A stretch of DNA of 64,000 nucleotides from Thiopseudomonas sp. (GTDB lineage: Bacteria; Pseudomonadota; Gammaproteobacteria; Pseudomonadales; Pseudomonadaceae), in NCBI GenBank assembly GCA_023228985.1, contig JALOAC010000003.1, positions 62,001-126,000 of the forward strand. Reading direction: 5' to 3'. Positions 17,625 through 25,710 of the stretch are shown here, piece after piece. Numbering within the stretch: the stretch's first letter is position 1; every line of letters begins with the position of its first letter. The translations under genes were made by a program, and so were the position numbers. The notes under the pieces are model-generated. The model had not been told where the DNA came from and made no database searches. It worked only from the letters and a program-made list of their open reading frames with translations.

Positions 17625-18362
17625 ATGTTTAATGAAAATAGCAGTCCGCAGCCACCTAGGATATTAACTACCGCAACAGAAATTAACGGCAATTTTCGCA
17701 CTCTTATGAATAATAATCTGCCGTTAAAAATTCGGTTCCCCGGGCGTGAGCAACGCTATCTTAGCTACATAGTTGCCGTTGATCGCGAAAACGCATCGTT
17801 AGCGCTAGATGAATTCGTGCCAAACACTGCACTGCGCTTACTGCAAAGCGGTGATGAATTTCATGTCGAGGCCCACATAGACGGAGTGCGCATCAACTGG
17901 TCGCACCAACAAACTGGGATACCTGCAGAAATTAATGGCCACCCCTGCCTATGGTTTAAATTTCCTGAGGCAATGCGCTACCACCAGCGCCGCGGAACCT
18001 TCCGCGCTAATGTAATCCCCGATCAGCCCGCCAGCATAACTATAGCCGGCAAAACCTTGACCACACCCGTTAGCGGACGTCTGCTTGATATTTCCGCTAC
18101 CGGCTGCAAAGTTCATATAGATTCAGCGAATACCAATCTGAAAGCCGGACAACTCTATGAGAGTTGCAGCTTAATCATGCCACACGGCTCCTTAGGCCTT
18201 AGTGTCGAGGCGCGCCACGTGCAAGCCATAGAAGAGAATGACATAACCAAGGTTGGCCTACGTTTTCATCAGGTTGACGGCGTTACTCAGCGCAACATTG
18301 AACGCTACGTCTACCAGCTGCAGCGTGAAGCACGACGCGATGAGGGTGGCGAACTTTTTTAA
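17625..18362 (+). CDS. ycgR: c-di-GMP-binding flagellar brake protein YcgR
   Basis: YcgR slows flagellar rotation when c-di-GMP is high. An N-terminal YcgR domain (about residues 10-115, starting at LTTATEINGNFRTLM) is followed by a PilZ domain. Both c-di-GMP-binding elements are intact: the RxxxR motif in YHQRRGTFRANV and the DxSxxG motif in LLDISATGCKV. The length of 245 residues is typical. It ends the flgA-flgM-flgN-ycgR group and is followed by a strong terminator. The other PilZ-domain protein here, at 51.2-51.5 kb, lacks these motifs. Confidence 0.95.
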   Translation: MFNENSSPQPPRILTTATEINGNFRTLMNNNLPLKIRFPGREQRYLSYIVAVDRENASLALDEFVPNTALRLLQSGDEFHVEAHIDGVRINWSHQQTGIPAEINGHPCLWFKFPEAMRYHQRRGTFRANVIPDQPASITIAGKTLTTPVSGRLLDISATGCKVHIDSANTNLKAGQLYESCSLIMPHGSLGLSVEARHVQAIEENDITKVGLRFHQVDGVTQRNIERYVYQLQREARRDEGGELF

Positions 18363-18377
18363 ATAAAACCCACAATT

Positions 18378-18415
18378 AAAAAACCCGCTCAACATTACTG
18401 AAGAGCGGGTTTTTT
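18378..18415. terminator. Bidirectional rho-independent terminator
   Basis: Arms AAAAAACCCGCTC (18378-18390) and GAGCGGGTTTTTT (18403-18415) pair perfectly around a 12-base loop, with T tracts on both strands. It can end ycgR from the left and the tRNA transcript from the right. Confidence 0.93.
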
Positions 18416-18446
18416 AATATGCTTCTTTTTTATATAAAAAGAAAAG

Positions 18447-18522
18447 TGGCGTCCCCTAGGGGACTCGAACCCCTGTTACCGCCGTGAAAGGGCGGTGTCC
18501 TAGGCCACTAGACGAAGGGGAC
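18447..18522 (-). tRNA. tRNA-Glu, anticodon TTC
   Basis: These 76 bases include an encoded CCA end. The acceptor stem GTCCCCT/AGGGGAC pairs perfectly, the TTCGAGTC T-loop is present, and the anticodon loop CTTTCAC gives TTC for glutamate. It is the second gene of a two-tRNA transcript. Confidence 0.97.
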
Positions 18523-18571
18523 GTAACCCTTGACTCCTACTGACTAAACACATCAATAGGCTAGTTTGAAT

Positions 18572-18647
<76 letters not shown>

Positions 18648-18666
18648 AACTCATTGGACGGGGCGC

Positions 18667-18695
18667 ATGATAAGCAAGACCGACATTATTGTCAA
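18667..18695 (-). promoter_or_regulatory. Sigma-70 promoter of the tRNA-Ala/tRNA-Glu operon
   Basis: On the minus strand TTGACA (18690-18695), 17 bases and TATCAT (18667-18672) form a near-consensus promoter. The following GCGCCCC is a GC-rich discriminator of the kind found on stringently controlled stable-RNA promoters. Confidence 0.88.
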
Positions 18696-18715
18696 ACTTT
18701 TCTTAACAATAAAGA

Positions 18716-20512
18716 TTATTTAGCTTGTAGACGGCCGTAGAGTTCAGCATAAACACCCCCTTGCGCCAACAAAGCTTGGTGATCGCCCTGCTCAACCACG
18801 CGCCCCTCAGAAAGTACCAATATCCTATCGGCCTGTCGCACAGCACTTAAACGGTGCGCAATTATAAGCGTGGTACGCTCAGCCAAAAAGCTTTGTAATG
18901 CCTGATGCACGCCCTGCTCGGTCTGGCTATCCAGAGCGGAAGTAGCCTCATCCAGAATCACCACACAGGGATCAGCTAACACCATACGCGCGATAGCTAA
19001 ACGCTGTTTCTGCCCACCCGACAGACGCACACCAGCACGACCAATAATGGTGTCTAAACCGTTTGGCAGTTGCCTGACAAACTCATCCAGCTGCGCCACT
19101 GCTAGCGCCTGCCAACAGGCCTCATCATCACCCGTACGGCCTAGCAGCACGTTTTCCCGCACACTATCGTTAAACAATGCTGGATTCTGTAGTACCACCG
19201 CCACATGCTCGCGCACAGGCTGCGTACCAATCTGCTCAATGGGCACGTTATCATAAAAAATCGTACCTCGACTGGGGCGATAAAGACCCAATAACAGTTG
19301 CACTAAGGTACTTTTTCCACCCCCACTCACACCTACAATGGCTACTTTCTCACCCGGCGCTACTGAGAAGCTCAGGCCATTAAGAATTGGCTCCTGTCGA
19401 TAGGCAAAATGCAGATCCTGCACTTCTACGGCTACGGTTTTCTTATGCGTGAACGGATTAACTTGGGTGGGATATTCAGCTTCATTCTGCCGCGCTAACA
19501 ACTGATTAATCCGCTGCATCGCACCATTAGCGCCATAGAGCGCATATTGTAAATTCAGTAGTTGTTCAACAGGACCAATCATAAACCACAGGTAGCTAAA
19601 CACAGCGAGCATCTGACCAATCGATAAATCAGAAAACAGCACAGTTAACATCGCTACGGAACGAAACACGTCGATACCAAACTGAAACATCAAGCCACTT
19701 GAACGCATCGCTGTTTCGGTTTTCCACTTACTGGCGATAGCTGAGTCGCGGGCATTCTTAGCACGTAGACGTAAACGAGAAAAGAAATAGTGCTGATGGC
19801 TCCCCGCACGCACCTCGTGAATCGCATCAAGGGTTTCAGTTAAGGCTTGAGTAAAGTGCGCTGTGTTATCGTTTTCTTGTTTTTTAAGGTGCTTAATTTT
19901 TTTGCCAAGCTTAACTGTAGCCAAAACCACTACCGGATTAAGCAACAAAATAAATAGCGCCAACTGCCAGTGCATCCACAGCAATATAGTGGCTGTGCCC
20001 GTAAGTGTCAGCAAAGCTACTATAAAACGGCTCAGCGTTTCACCGATAAAGGCATCCAGCGTATCCAGATCCGTTACCAGATTTGTAGCTACCGATCCAC
20101 TGCCCAAGCTTTCATACTCAGAAAGAGAAATGCGCTGCAAGCGGCCCAGCAGCATCAGCCTGAGATTATAAATAACCCCTTTAGACAGCTCGGTAAACAG
20201 TCGACTTTGCAGCACATTAAAAACTAGCGAACTCAGGCGCAACACCAGCGTAACTATAAGCAAAAACCCAATAAAACCAACCGGCTGCACCCAACTCTCA
20301 GGTAGAAAGTTTTGCATAAAAGCCACAGCTTTGCCGGGCTGCTTTAATAACACCTCATCAACCAATAGCGGTAACAATAACGGAATAGGTACACTGGTTA
20401 GCGTAGCGAATAACGCTAAAGCATTAGCAAAGAGTATTTTTTGCTTGTTCTGCCAAGCCAGCTGGCGAATATAACGCCAGCTTAAGCTTTGTTTTTGCTC
20501 TACATCAGACAT
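18716..20512 (-). CDS. ABC exporter, fused permease and ATPase, substrate unknown
   Basis: This half-transporter of 598 residues has six membrane segments in its first ~320 residues, then an ATPase domain with Walker A GVSGGGKST, signature LSGGQKQRLAIARM and Walker B VVILDEATSALD. It belongs to the type I exporter superfamily (MsbA/MdlB-like), but nothing in the sequence fixes the substrate. The ATG at 20512 is preferred over a TTG one codon earlier. Its start overlaps the end of ispD by 8 bases, so it is translationally coupled to the ispD-ftsB-eno group. Confidence 0.88.
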   Translation of the reverse strand: MSDVEQKQSLSWRYIRQLAWQNKQKILFANALALFATLTSVPIPLLLPLLVDEVLLKQPGKAVAFMQNFLPESWVQPVGFIGFLLIVTLVLRLSSLVFNVLQSRLFTELSKGVIYNLRLMLLGRLQRISLSEYESLGSGSVATNLVTDLDTLDAFIGETLSRFIVALLTLTGTATILLWMHWQLALFILLLNPVVVLATVKLGKKIKHLKKQENDNTAHFTQALTETLDAIHEVRAGSHQHYFFSRLRLRAKNARDSAIASKWKTETAMRSSGLMFQFGIDVFRSVAMLTVLFSDLSIGQMLAVFSYLWFMIGPVEQLLNLQYALYGANGAMQRINQLLARQNEAEYPTQVNPFTHKKTVAVEVQDLHFAYRQEPILNGLSFSVAPGEKVAIVGVSGGGKSTLVQLLLGLYRPSRGTIFYDNVPIEQIGTQPVREHVAVVLQNPALFNDSVRENVLLGRTGDDEACWQALAVAQLDEFVRQLPNGLDTIIGRAGVRLSGGQKQRLAIARMVLADPCVVILDEATSALDSQTEQGVHQALQSFLAERTTLIIAHRLSAVRQADRILVLSEGRVVEQGDHQALLAQGGVYAELYGRLQAK

Positions 20513-21221
20513 CAACTACACCGCTAATCACCCCAGACTGTCCATGCACTGCTGCTAGCAGCTGCAAGTCTTCTGGGTAAGTGATTTTAAGATTATCACT
20601 ACGTCCCGCTACCAGTTTGGGCCTAAAGCCAGCCCACTCTACTGCAGACGCCTCATCGGTAACAGTTACACTAGCCGCTAAGGCTTGCTCAAGCGCATTG
20701 CTAAGCAACTGCAGGGGAAACATTTGCGGGGTTAACGCATGCCAAATTTGTTCTCGCCGCAAGGTTTCTTGGCTGCGCTGCTGCTCATCAGCCAACTTCA
20801 AGGTATCACGCGCCGGATAAGCCAGCAGTCCGCCGACAGTATCATGCTCTAAAGTGGATAGAAGCTTGTCTAAATCCGCGCGCTGTAGCAAAGGCCTAGC
20901 CGCATCATGCACCAACACCCAATCGCACGGCTGCGCACCTAAGTTTGGCAGCATATGCAAGGCATTCAGCACGGAATCAGCTCGTTCCTGCCCACCGACA
21001 ACCTGACGAACCAAGGGATGCTGAGCCACCGGCAAGCGCAGCCAGTGTCGGTCATGCTCGGCAATGGCAACCGCCGCACCGCGCAATTGCGGATGCTGTA
21101 AGAAAATGTCCAAGGTGTGCTCTAAAATAGTCTTTCCCGCCACCTGCAGATATTGCTTAGGTCTATCGCTAGCCATCCGACTACCAATACCAGCCGCAGG
21201 GATTACAAGCCAAAACTTCAC
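20505..21221 (-). CDS. ispD: 2-C-methyl-D-erythritol 4-phosphate cytidylyltransferase IspD
   Basis: IspD transfers CMP from CTP to methylerythritol phosphate in non-mevalonate isoprenoid synthesis. The nucleotide-binding loop is VIPAAGIGSRMASDRPKQYL, with the catalytic Arg and Lys, followed by LVHDAARPLL and the TDEASAVEWAG motif. Its 238 residues are normal. It starts 3 bases after the ftsB stop, the usual ftsB-ispD pairing in gammaproteobacteria, and overlaps the downstream ABC exporter. I do not see ispF after it; the ABC gene occupies that place. Confidence 0.96.
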   Translation of the reverse strand: MKFWLVIPAAGIGSRMASDRPKQYLQVAGKTILEHTLDIFLQHPQLRGAAVAIAEHDRHWLRLPVAQHPLVRQVVGGQERADSVLNALHMLPNLGAQPCDWVLVHDAARPLLQRADLDKLLSTLEHDTVGGLLAYPARDTLKLADEQQRSQETLRREQIWHALTPQMFPLQLLSNALEQALAASVTVTDEASAVEWAGFRPKLVAGRSDNLKITYPEDLQLLAAVHGQSGVISGVVDV

Positions 21222-21224
21222 AGA

Positions 21225-21506
21225 CTACTCCATCAACAGGTAAAGGGTTTCACCCTGCTTAACCATGCCTAACTCATGCCGTGCACGCTCTTCAACGGTT
21301 TCCATACCTTGCTTTAATTCCATAACCTCTGCTTCCATCATACGGTTACGTGCTTGCAGGCGTTCATTTTCATCGCGCTGTACTTGGATCTGTTGTTCCA
21401 GTCCAATACGATGCGTCACTCCACCATCACCAAACCAATACCTATACTGCAATGCCAGCAGCATAATCAGCAATATAGAGGTAAGCCAAAATGATGGTTT
21501 TTTCAT
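21225..21506 (-). CDS. ftsB: Cell division protein FtsB
   Basis: FtsB is a small bitopic membrane protein that forms the FtsQ-FtsB-FtsL complex at the septum. The sequence has a short cytoplasmic end, one membrane segment (WLTSILLIMLLALQYRYWFG) and a periplasmic coiled coil (LEQQIQVQRDENERLQARN), then the ARHELGMVKQGETLY region of the family. Two in-frame starts exist, ATG at 21518 and 21506; neither has a clear ribosome binding site, and the shorter 93-residue form matches usual FtsB length better. It lies between eno and ispD, the standard position. Confidence 0.93.
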   Translation of the reverse strand: MKKPSFWLTSILLIMLLALQYRYWFGDGGVTHRIGLEQQIQVQRDENERLQARNRMMEAEVMELKQGMETVEERARHELGMVKQGETLYLLME

Positions 21507-21528
21507 GAATGAGTTCATTACAAAGGAA

Positions 21529-21551
21529 AAGGGCAGCCCAATGCTGCCCTT
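21529..21551 (-). terminator. Hairpin terminator after eno
   Basis: Arms AAGGGCAGC (21529-21537) and GCTGCCCTT (21543-21551) with a 5-base loop are followed on the minus strand by only four T residues. It may be a partial terminator that lowers expression of ftsB-ispD relative to eno. Confidence 0.7.
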
Positions 21552-21575
21552 ATGTTTAGTGCTTAGTTGTAGCTA

Positions 21576-22865
21576 TTAACCGCGAAACTCAGCACGTCCA
21601 CGATAGACAGCCTTATCAGCCAACTGTTCCTCGATGCGTAACAACTGGTTGTACTTGGCCACGCGGTCGGAACGGCAGAGCGAACCGGTTTTAATCTGCC
21701 CTGCTGCTGTACCTACGGCTAAGTCAGCAATGGTGGCGTCTTCAGTTTCGCCACTGCGGTGTGAAATCACTGCAGTAAAGCCCGCTGCTTTAGCCATCTG
21801 AATGGCCTCTAAAGTCTCGGTCAAAGTACCGATCTGATTGAATTTAATCAAAATAGAGTTGGCAGTTTTGGTATCAATACCCTGCTTGAGAATCTTGGTA
21901 TTGGTCACAAATAAATCATCACCAACCAGCTGGATTTTATCGCCAAGCTTATCCGTCTGAATTTTCCAACCATCCCAATCCGACTCATCCATACCGTCTT
22001 CAATAGAGATAATGGGGAAGCGCTCGGTTAAGCCAGCCAAGTAATCAGTAAAACCCTGAGCATCAAACTTCTTGCCTTCACCCGCTAAATCGTACATTCC
22101 GTCTTTGTAAAACTCACTCGCTGCACAGTCCAGCGCTAAGGTGATATCGTCACCGAGCTTGTAACCGGCATTGGCGATTGCTTCTGAAATCACAGCCAAG
22201 GCTTCCTCGTTGGACGCCAAGTTCGGTGCAAAACCACCTTCATCGCCCACTGAGGTGCTTAAACCGCGCGCTTGCAATACCGCTTTCAGGTGATGAAATA
22301 CTTCAGTTCCCATGCGCAAGGCTTCCGAGAAAGTTTTCGCACCGACCGGCTGGATCATAAACTCTTGGATATCGACGTTGTTATCCGCGTGCTCACCGCC
22401 GTTAATGATGTTCATCATCGGCACCGGCATGCTGTACTGACCTGGAGTGCCATTAAGCTCAGCAATGTGCGCATACAGCGGCATGCCTTTGGCTTGTGCA
22501 GCAGCTTTAGCAGCGGCCAGTGATACCGCCAAAATAGCGTTCGCCCCCAATGTGGCTTTGTTGTTCGTGCCGTCCAGTGCAATCATGATGCGGTCTAAGC
22601 CTTGCTGATCGGTAGCGTCTTTACCCAGTAATGCTTCACGGATAGGACCATTGACGTTGGCAACGGCTTTAAGTACGCCTTTGCCCATGTAGCGAGACTT
22701 GTCGCCATCGCGCAGCTCTAACGCTTCGCGCGAGCCCGTCGAGGCACCCGAGGGCGCGCAAGCACTGCCAATAATGCCATTATCCAAAATAACATCGGCT
22801 TCCACTGTAGGGTTGCCGCGCGAGTCCAGAACTTCACGTCCTTTGATGTCAACAATCTTTGCCAT
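21576..22865 (-). CDS. eno: Enolase
   Basis: Enolase interconverts 2-phosphoglycerate and phosphoenolpyruvate. The protein is 429 residues, as expected. It starts IVDIKGREVLDSRGNPTVEADV and contains the flexible catalytic loops SGASTGSREA and GDEGGFAPNL, the catalytic lysine in SILIKFNQIG, and SHRSGETED near the end. It lies 23 bases after kdsA in the conserved pyrG-kdsA-eno-ftsB order and is followed by a hairpin terminator. Confidence 0.98.
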   Translation of the reverse strand: MAKIVDIKGREVLDSRGNPTVEADVILDNGIIGSACAPSGASTGSREALELRDGDKSRYMGKGVLKAVANVNGPIREALLGKDATDQQGLDRIMIALDGTNNKATLGANAILAVSLAAAKAAAQAKGMPLYAHIAELNGTPGQYSMPVPMMNIINGGEHADNNVDIQEFMIQPVGAKTFSEALRMGTEVFHHLKAVLQARGLSTSVGDEGGFAPNLASNEEALAVISEAIANAGYKLGDDITLALDCAASEFYKDGMYDLAGEGKKFDAQGFTDYLAGLTERFPIISIEDGMDESDWDGWKIQTDKLGDKIQLVGDDLFVTNTKILKQGIDTKTANSILIKFNQIGTLTETLEAIQMAKAAGFTAVISHRSGETEDATIADLAVGTAAGQIKTGSLCRSDRVAKYNQLLRIEEQLADKAVYRGRAEFRG

Positions 22866-22888
22866 GGGTTGGGTTACTCCATCAAAAA

Positions 22889-23734
22889 TTAAGCAGTTTC
22901 AATTACCGAGAAACTTTTAATTAAATCATCCAGCTGTTTGAGCTGAGCTAAAAAGGGTTCAAGCTTATCTAAACGCAGCGCACAGGGACCATCGCACTTA
23001 GCGTTATCCGGATCTGGGTGCGCCTCTAAAAACAGTCCTGCTAAGCCCTGACTCATACCGGCTTTCGCCAAATCAGTGACTTGCGCACGACGCCCACCTG
23101 CGGAGTCTGCACGTCCGCCTGGGGTTTGTAACGAGTGGGTGACATCGAAAAATACGGGGTAGTTAAATTTTTTCATGATGCCAAAACCCAGCATATCCAC
23201 CACGAGGTTGTTGTAACCAAAGGCGCTACCGCGCTCGCATAGAATCAGCTGGTTGTTACCGGCTTCTTCGCACTTGCTCAGAATATGGCGCATTTCATGG
23301 GGAGCTAAAAACTGGGCCTTCTTGATATTGATGACTGCGCCGGTTTTCGCCATCGCCACGACCAAATCGGTTTGACGGGACAAAAACGCTGGCAGTTGAA
23401 TAATGTCGCAAACTTCGGCTACGGGCTGCGCCTGATAAGGCTCATGCACATCTGTAATCACTGGCACGTTGAAGGTCTTTTTGACTTCCTCAAAAATCTT
23501 CAAGCCTTCGTCTAAGCCCGGCCCGCGAAACGAGTTGATAGAAGAGCGGTTGGCTTTATCGAAGCTGGCTTTGAATACATAAGGAATACCGAGCATGTCG
23601 GTCACGCGCACGTATTCTTCACAGGCGCGCATGGCTAAATCACGCGACTCCAGCACATTAATACCGCCAAATAAAACAAAAGGCTTGTCGTTGGCGATAT
23701 CGATATCAGCCACACGAATCGTTTTTTGCGTCAT
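22889..23734 (-). CDS. kdsA: 3-deoxy-8-phosphooctulonate synthase KdsA
   Basis: KdsA condenses phosphoenolpyruvate with arabinose 5-phosphate to give Kdo-8-phosphate for lipopolysaccharide. The 281-residue TIM-barrel protein shows FVLFGGINVLESRD, FKASFDKANRSS, the VPVITDVHEP strand, KKAQFLAPHEM and RGSAFGYNNLVVDM. The CxxR-type metal site of metal-dependent KdsA enzymes is not evident at the N-terminus, so this looks like the metal-independent class. It begins 2 bases after pyrG stops and is surely cotranscribed with it. Confidence 0.97.
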   Translation of the reverse strand: MTQKTIRVADIDIANDKPFVLFGGINVLESRDLAMRACEEYVRVTDMLGIPYVFKASFDKANRSSINSFRGPGLDEGLKIFEEVKKTFNVPVITDVHEPYQAQPVAEVCDIIQLPAFLSRQTDLVVAMAKTGAVINIKKAQFLAPHEMRHILSKCEEAGNNQLILCERGSAFGYNNLVVDMLGFGIMKKFNYPVFFDVTHSLQTPGGRADSAGGRRAQVTDLAKAGMSQGLAGLFLEAHPDPDNAKCDGPCALRLDKLEPFLAQLKQLDDLIKSFSVIETA

Positions 23735-23736
23735 GC

Positions 23737-25365
23737 TTATTTTTCTCCCTGATAGGTTAATGCCGCTTGCACAAACCGGCTAAACAACGGGTGCCCATCA
23801 CGTGGAGTTGAGGTAAATTCTGGATGGAACTGACAGGCCACGAACCAAGGATGATTCGGCACTTCGACCGCCTCAACCAGATTACCGTCTTCTGACCAAG
23901 CTGTAACTTTCAAGCCTGCCTCTTGTAACGGCTCTAGCAATGTATTATTCACTTCATAACGATGGCGATGACGCTCTTGGATCTCGGTTTTGCCGTAGCT
24001 CTGCTGTAACAGACTGCCTTCTTCTAAGCGGCATATTTGAGCCCCCAAACGCATGCTGGCTCCCAGCTCATCGTTTTCAGTACGGCGCTGGACAGCACCA
24101 CTGGCTGCCTGCCACTCGGAAATCAAACCCACGACCGGGTAATCCGTTTCTTTATCGAATTCGGTTGAGTTAGCCCCTTCCCAACCTAAAACATTGCGAG
24201 CGTACTCAATCACTACCACCTGCATGCCTAAGCAAATCCCTAAATAAGGAATGCCCTGCTCACGCGCATACTGAACGGTTTTAATCTTACCTTCCACGCC
24301 GCGCAAGCCAAAACCGCCCGGCACCAGAATCGCATCCACACCCTCAAGCACCTGCGTGCCCTGAGTTTCAATGTCTTCAGAGTCAATGTAGCGGAAGTTA
24401 ACTTTGGTTTCTGCATGAATACCCGCATGATTCATCGCCTCAATCAACGATTTATAGGCATCCAACAGCTCCATGTATTTACCCACCATCGCAATGGTGA
24501 CTTCATGCTTTGGATTGAGTTTGGCCTGAATCACCACATCCCACTCGCTCAGATCAGCACTCTGCGCTTCTAGCCCAAAACGTTCCAGCACGTAATCATC
24601 CACGCCTTGGCTGTGCAAAATCCCGGGGATTTTATAAATGGTGTCGACGTCTTGCAGGCTAATTACCGCCCGCTCTTCAACGTTGGTAAACAAGGCGATT
24701 TTGCGGCGCGAGGAGATATCTAGCACCACTTCTGAACGGCACACCAAAATATCTGGCTGCAAGCCGATGGAGCGTAATTCTTTAACCGAGTGCTGTGTCG
24801 GCTTGGTTTTGGTTTCGCCGGCAGTGGCGATATAAGGCACCAACGTCAGATGCATGAGCATGGCACGCTTAGCACCCACTTCAACGCGCAACTGGCGAAT
24901 AGCTTCTAAAAATGGTTGGGATTCGATGTCACCCACCGTACCGCCAATTTCCACCATGGCAATATCTGCATCGCCAGCGCCTTTAATAATACGGCGCTTA
25001 ATTTCATCGGTGATATGAGGAATAACCTGAATCGTGGCACCCAAATAATCACCACGACGCTCACGACGAATCACTTCTTCATACACACGTCCGGTGGTGA
25101 AGTTGTTATTTTGCGTCATCGTGGTACGCACAAAACGCTCGTAGTGACCCAAATCCAAGTCGGTTTCTGCGCCGTCATGGGTGACGAACACTTCACCATG
25201 CTGAAACGGGCTCATGGTGCCCGGATCAACGTTAATATAAGGATCAAGCTTTAATAAGGTGACGTTAAAACCGCGCGCTTCCAAAATGGCGGCCAAAGAA
25301 GCTGAGGCAATACCTTTGCCTAAAGAAGAAACAACACCGCCGGTGACGAAGATATAGCGCGTCAT
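23737..25365 (-). CDS. pyrG: CTP synthase PyrG
   Basis: PyrG converts UTP to CTP with ATP and glutamine. The N-terminal synthetase domain (about 1-265) begins MTRYIFVTGGVVSSLGKGI and has the IGGTVGDIESQPFLEA segment. The C-terminal class I glutamine amidotransferase domain is intact: nucleophile Cys in GICLGMQ and the His-x-Glu pair in CQFHPEF. This contrasts with PurL in the same window, whose equivalent residues are lost. AGGG lies 6 bases before the ATG. A 135-base leader with several inverted repeats precedes it. Confidence 0.98.
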   Translation of the reverse strand: MTRYIFVTGGVVSSLGKGIASASLAAILEARGFNVTLLKLDPYINVDPGTMSPFQHGEVFVTHDGAETDLDLGHYERFVRTTMTQNNNFTTGRVYEEVIRRERRGDYLGATIQVIPHITDEIKRRIIKGAGDADIAMVEIGGTVGDIESQPFLEAIRQLRVEVGAKRAMLMHLTLVPYIATAGETKTKPTQHSVKELRSIGLQPDILVCRSEVVLDISSRRKIALFTNVEERAVISLQDVDTIYKIPGILHSQGVDDYVLERFGLEAQSADLSEWDVVIQAKLNPKHEVTIAMVGKYMELLDAYKSLIEAMNHAGIHAETKVNFRYIDSEDIETQGTQVLEGVDAILVPGGFGLRGVEGKIKTVQYAREQGIPYLGICLGMQVVVIEYARNVLGWEGANSTEFDKETDYPVVGLISEWQAASGAVQRRTENDELGASMRLGAQICRLEEGSLLQQSYGKTEIQERHRHRYEVNNTLLEPLQEAGLKVTAWSEDGNLVEAVEVPNHPWFVACQFHPEFTSTPRDGHPLFSRFVQAALTYQGEK

Positions 25366-25390
25366 AAAAAACCCTGGATATACAAGTTAT

Positions 25391-25533
25391 GGCGGATATC
25401 CGCCCGAGAAAAAAAACAGCAGCAAATAGGTCTGTAACGAAGAATTGCCTACAGACACCTTAGAAAAAACTCAGCCAAGGTCTAGCCACTCAAGACGGTT
25501 GAGTAGTTTACGCTAAAGACGGGATTGACTCAA
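25391..25533 (-). promoter_or_regulatory. Candidate pyrG promoter and structured leader; rest of the 345-base gap is non-coding
   Basis: A possible promoter on the minus strand is TTGAGT (25528-25533), 17 bases, TAAACT (25505-25510), each four of six consensus bases. The leader holds inverted repeats at 25488-25504 (ACTCAA/TTGAGT, overlapping the promoter), 25430-25456 (GTCTGTA/TACAGAC) and 25391-25404 (GGCGGATATCCGCC). GGATAT of the last could instead pair with ATATCC just before the ribosome binding site. The remaining 25534-25710 holds the start region of the SLC13 gene and no small gene. Confidence 0.45.
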
Positions 25534-25710
25534 ACTGACATTAACACAAATTTTATTTATTTCATGCTTTCTGCAAATCGGCGTTCACTTAACCTAAACC
25601 ACATTGAACACTTCACATAAAAACAACCTGCTCAAAGCATCCAAGCTGTTCTATTTCACGCCACATAGTACAATAGCCGCCCTTTGTTAATCGTTTGCTT
25701 TTGAGTTGCC

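Noticed and set aside
23737..25365. Whether PyrG shows the same loss of glutaminase residues as PurL
   Set aside because: GICLGMQ and FHPEF are intact, so the change is specific to PurL and not a general feature.
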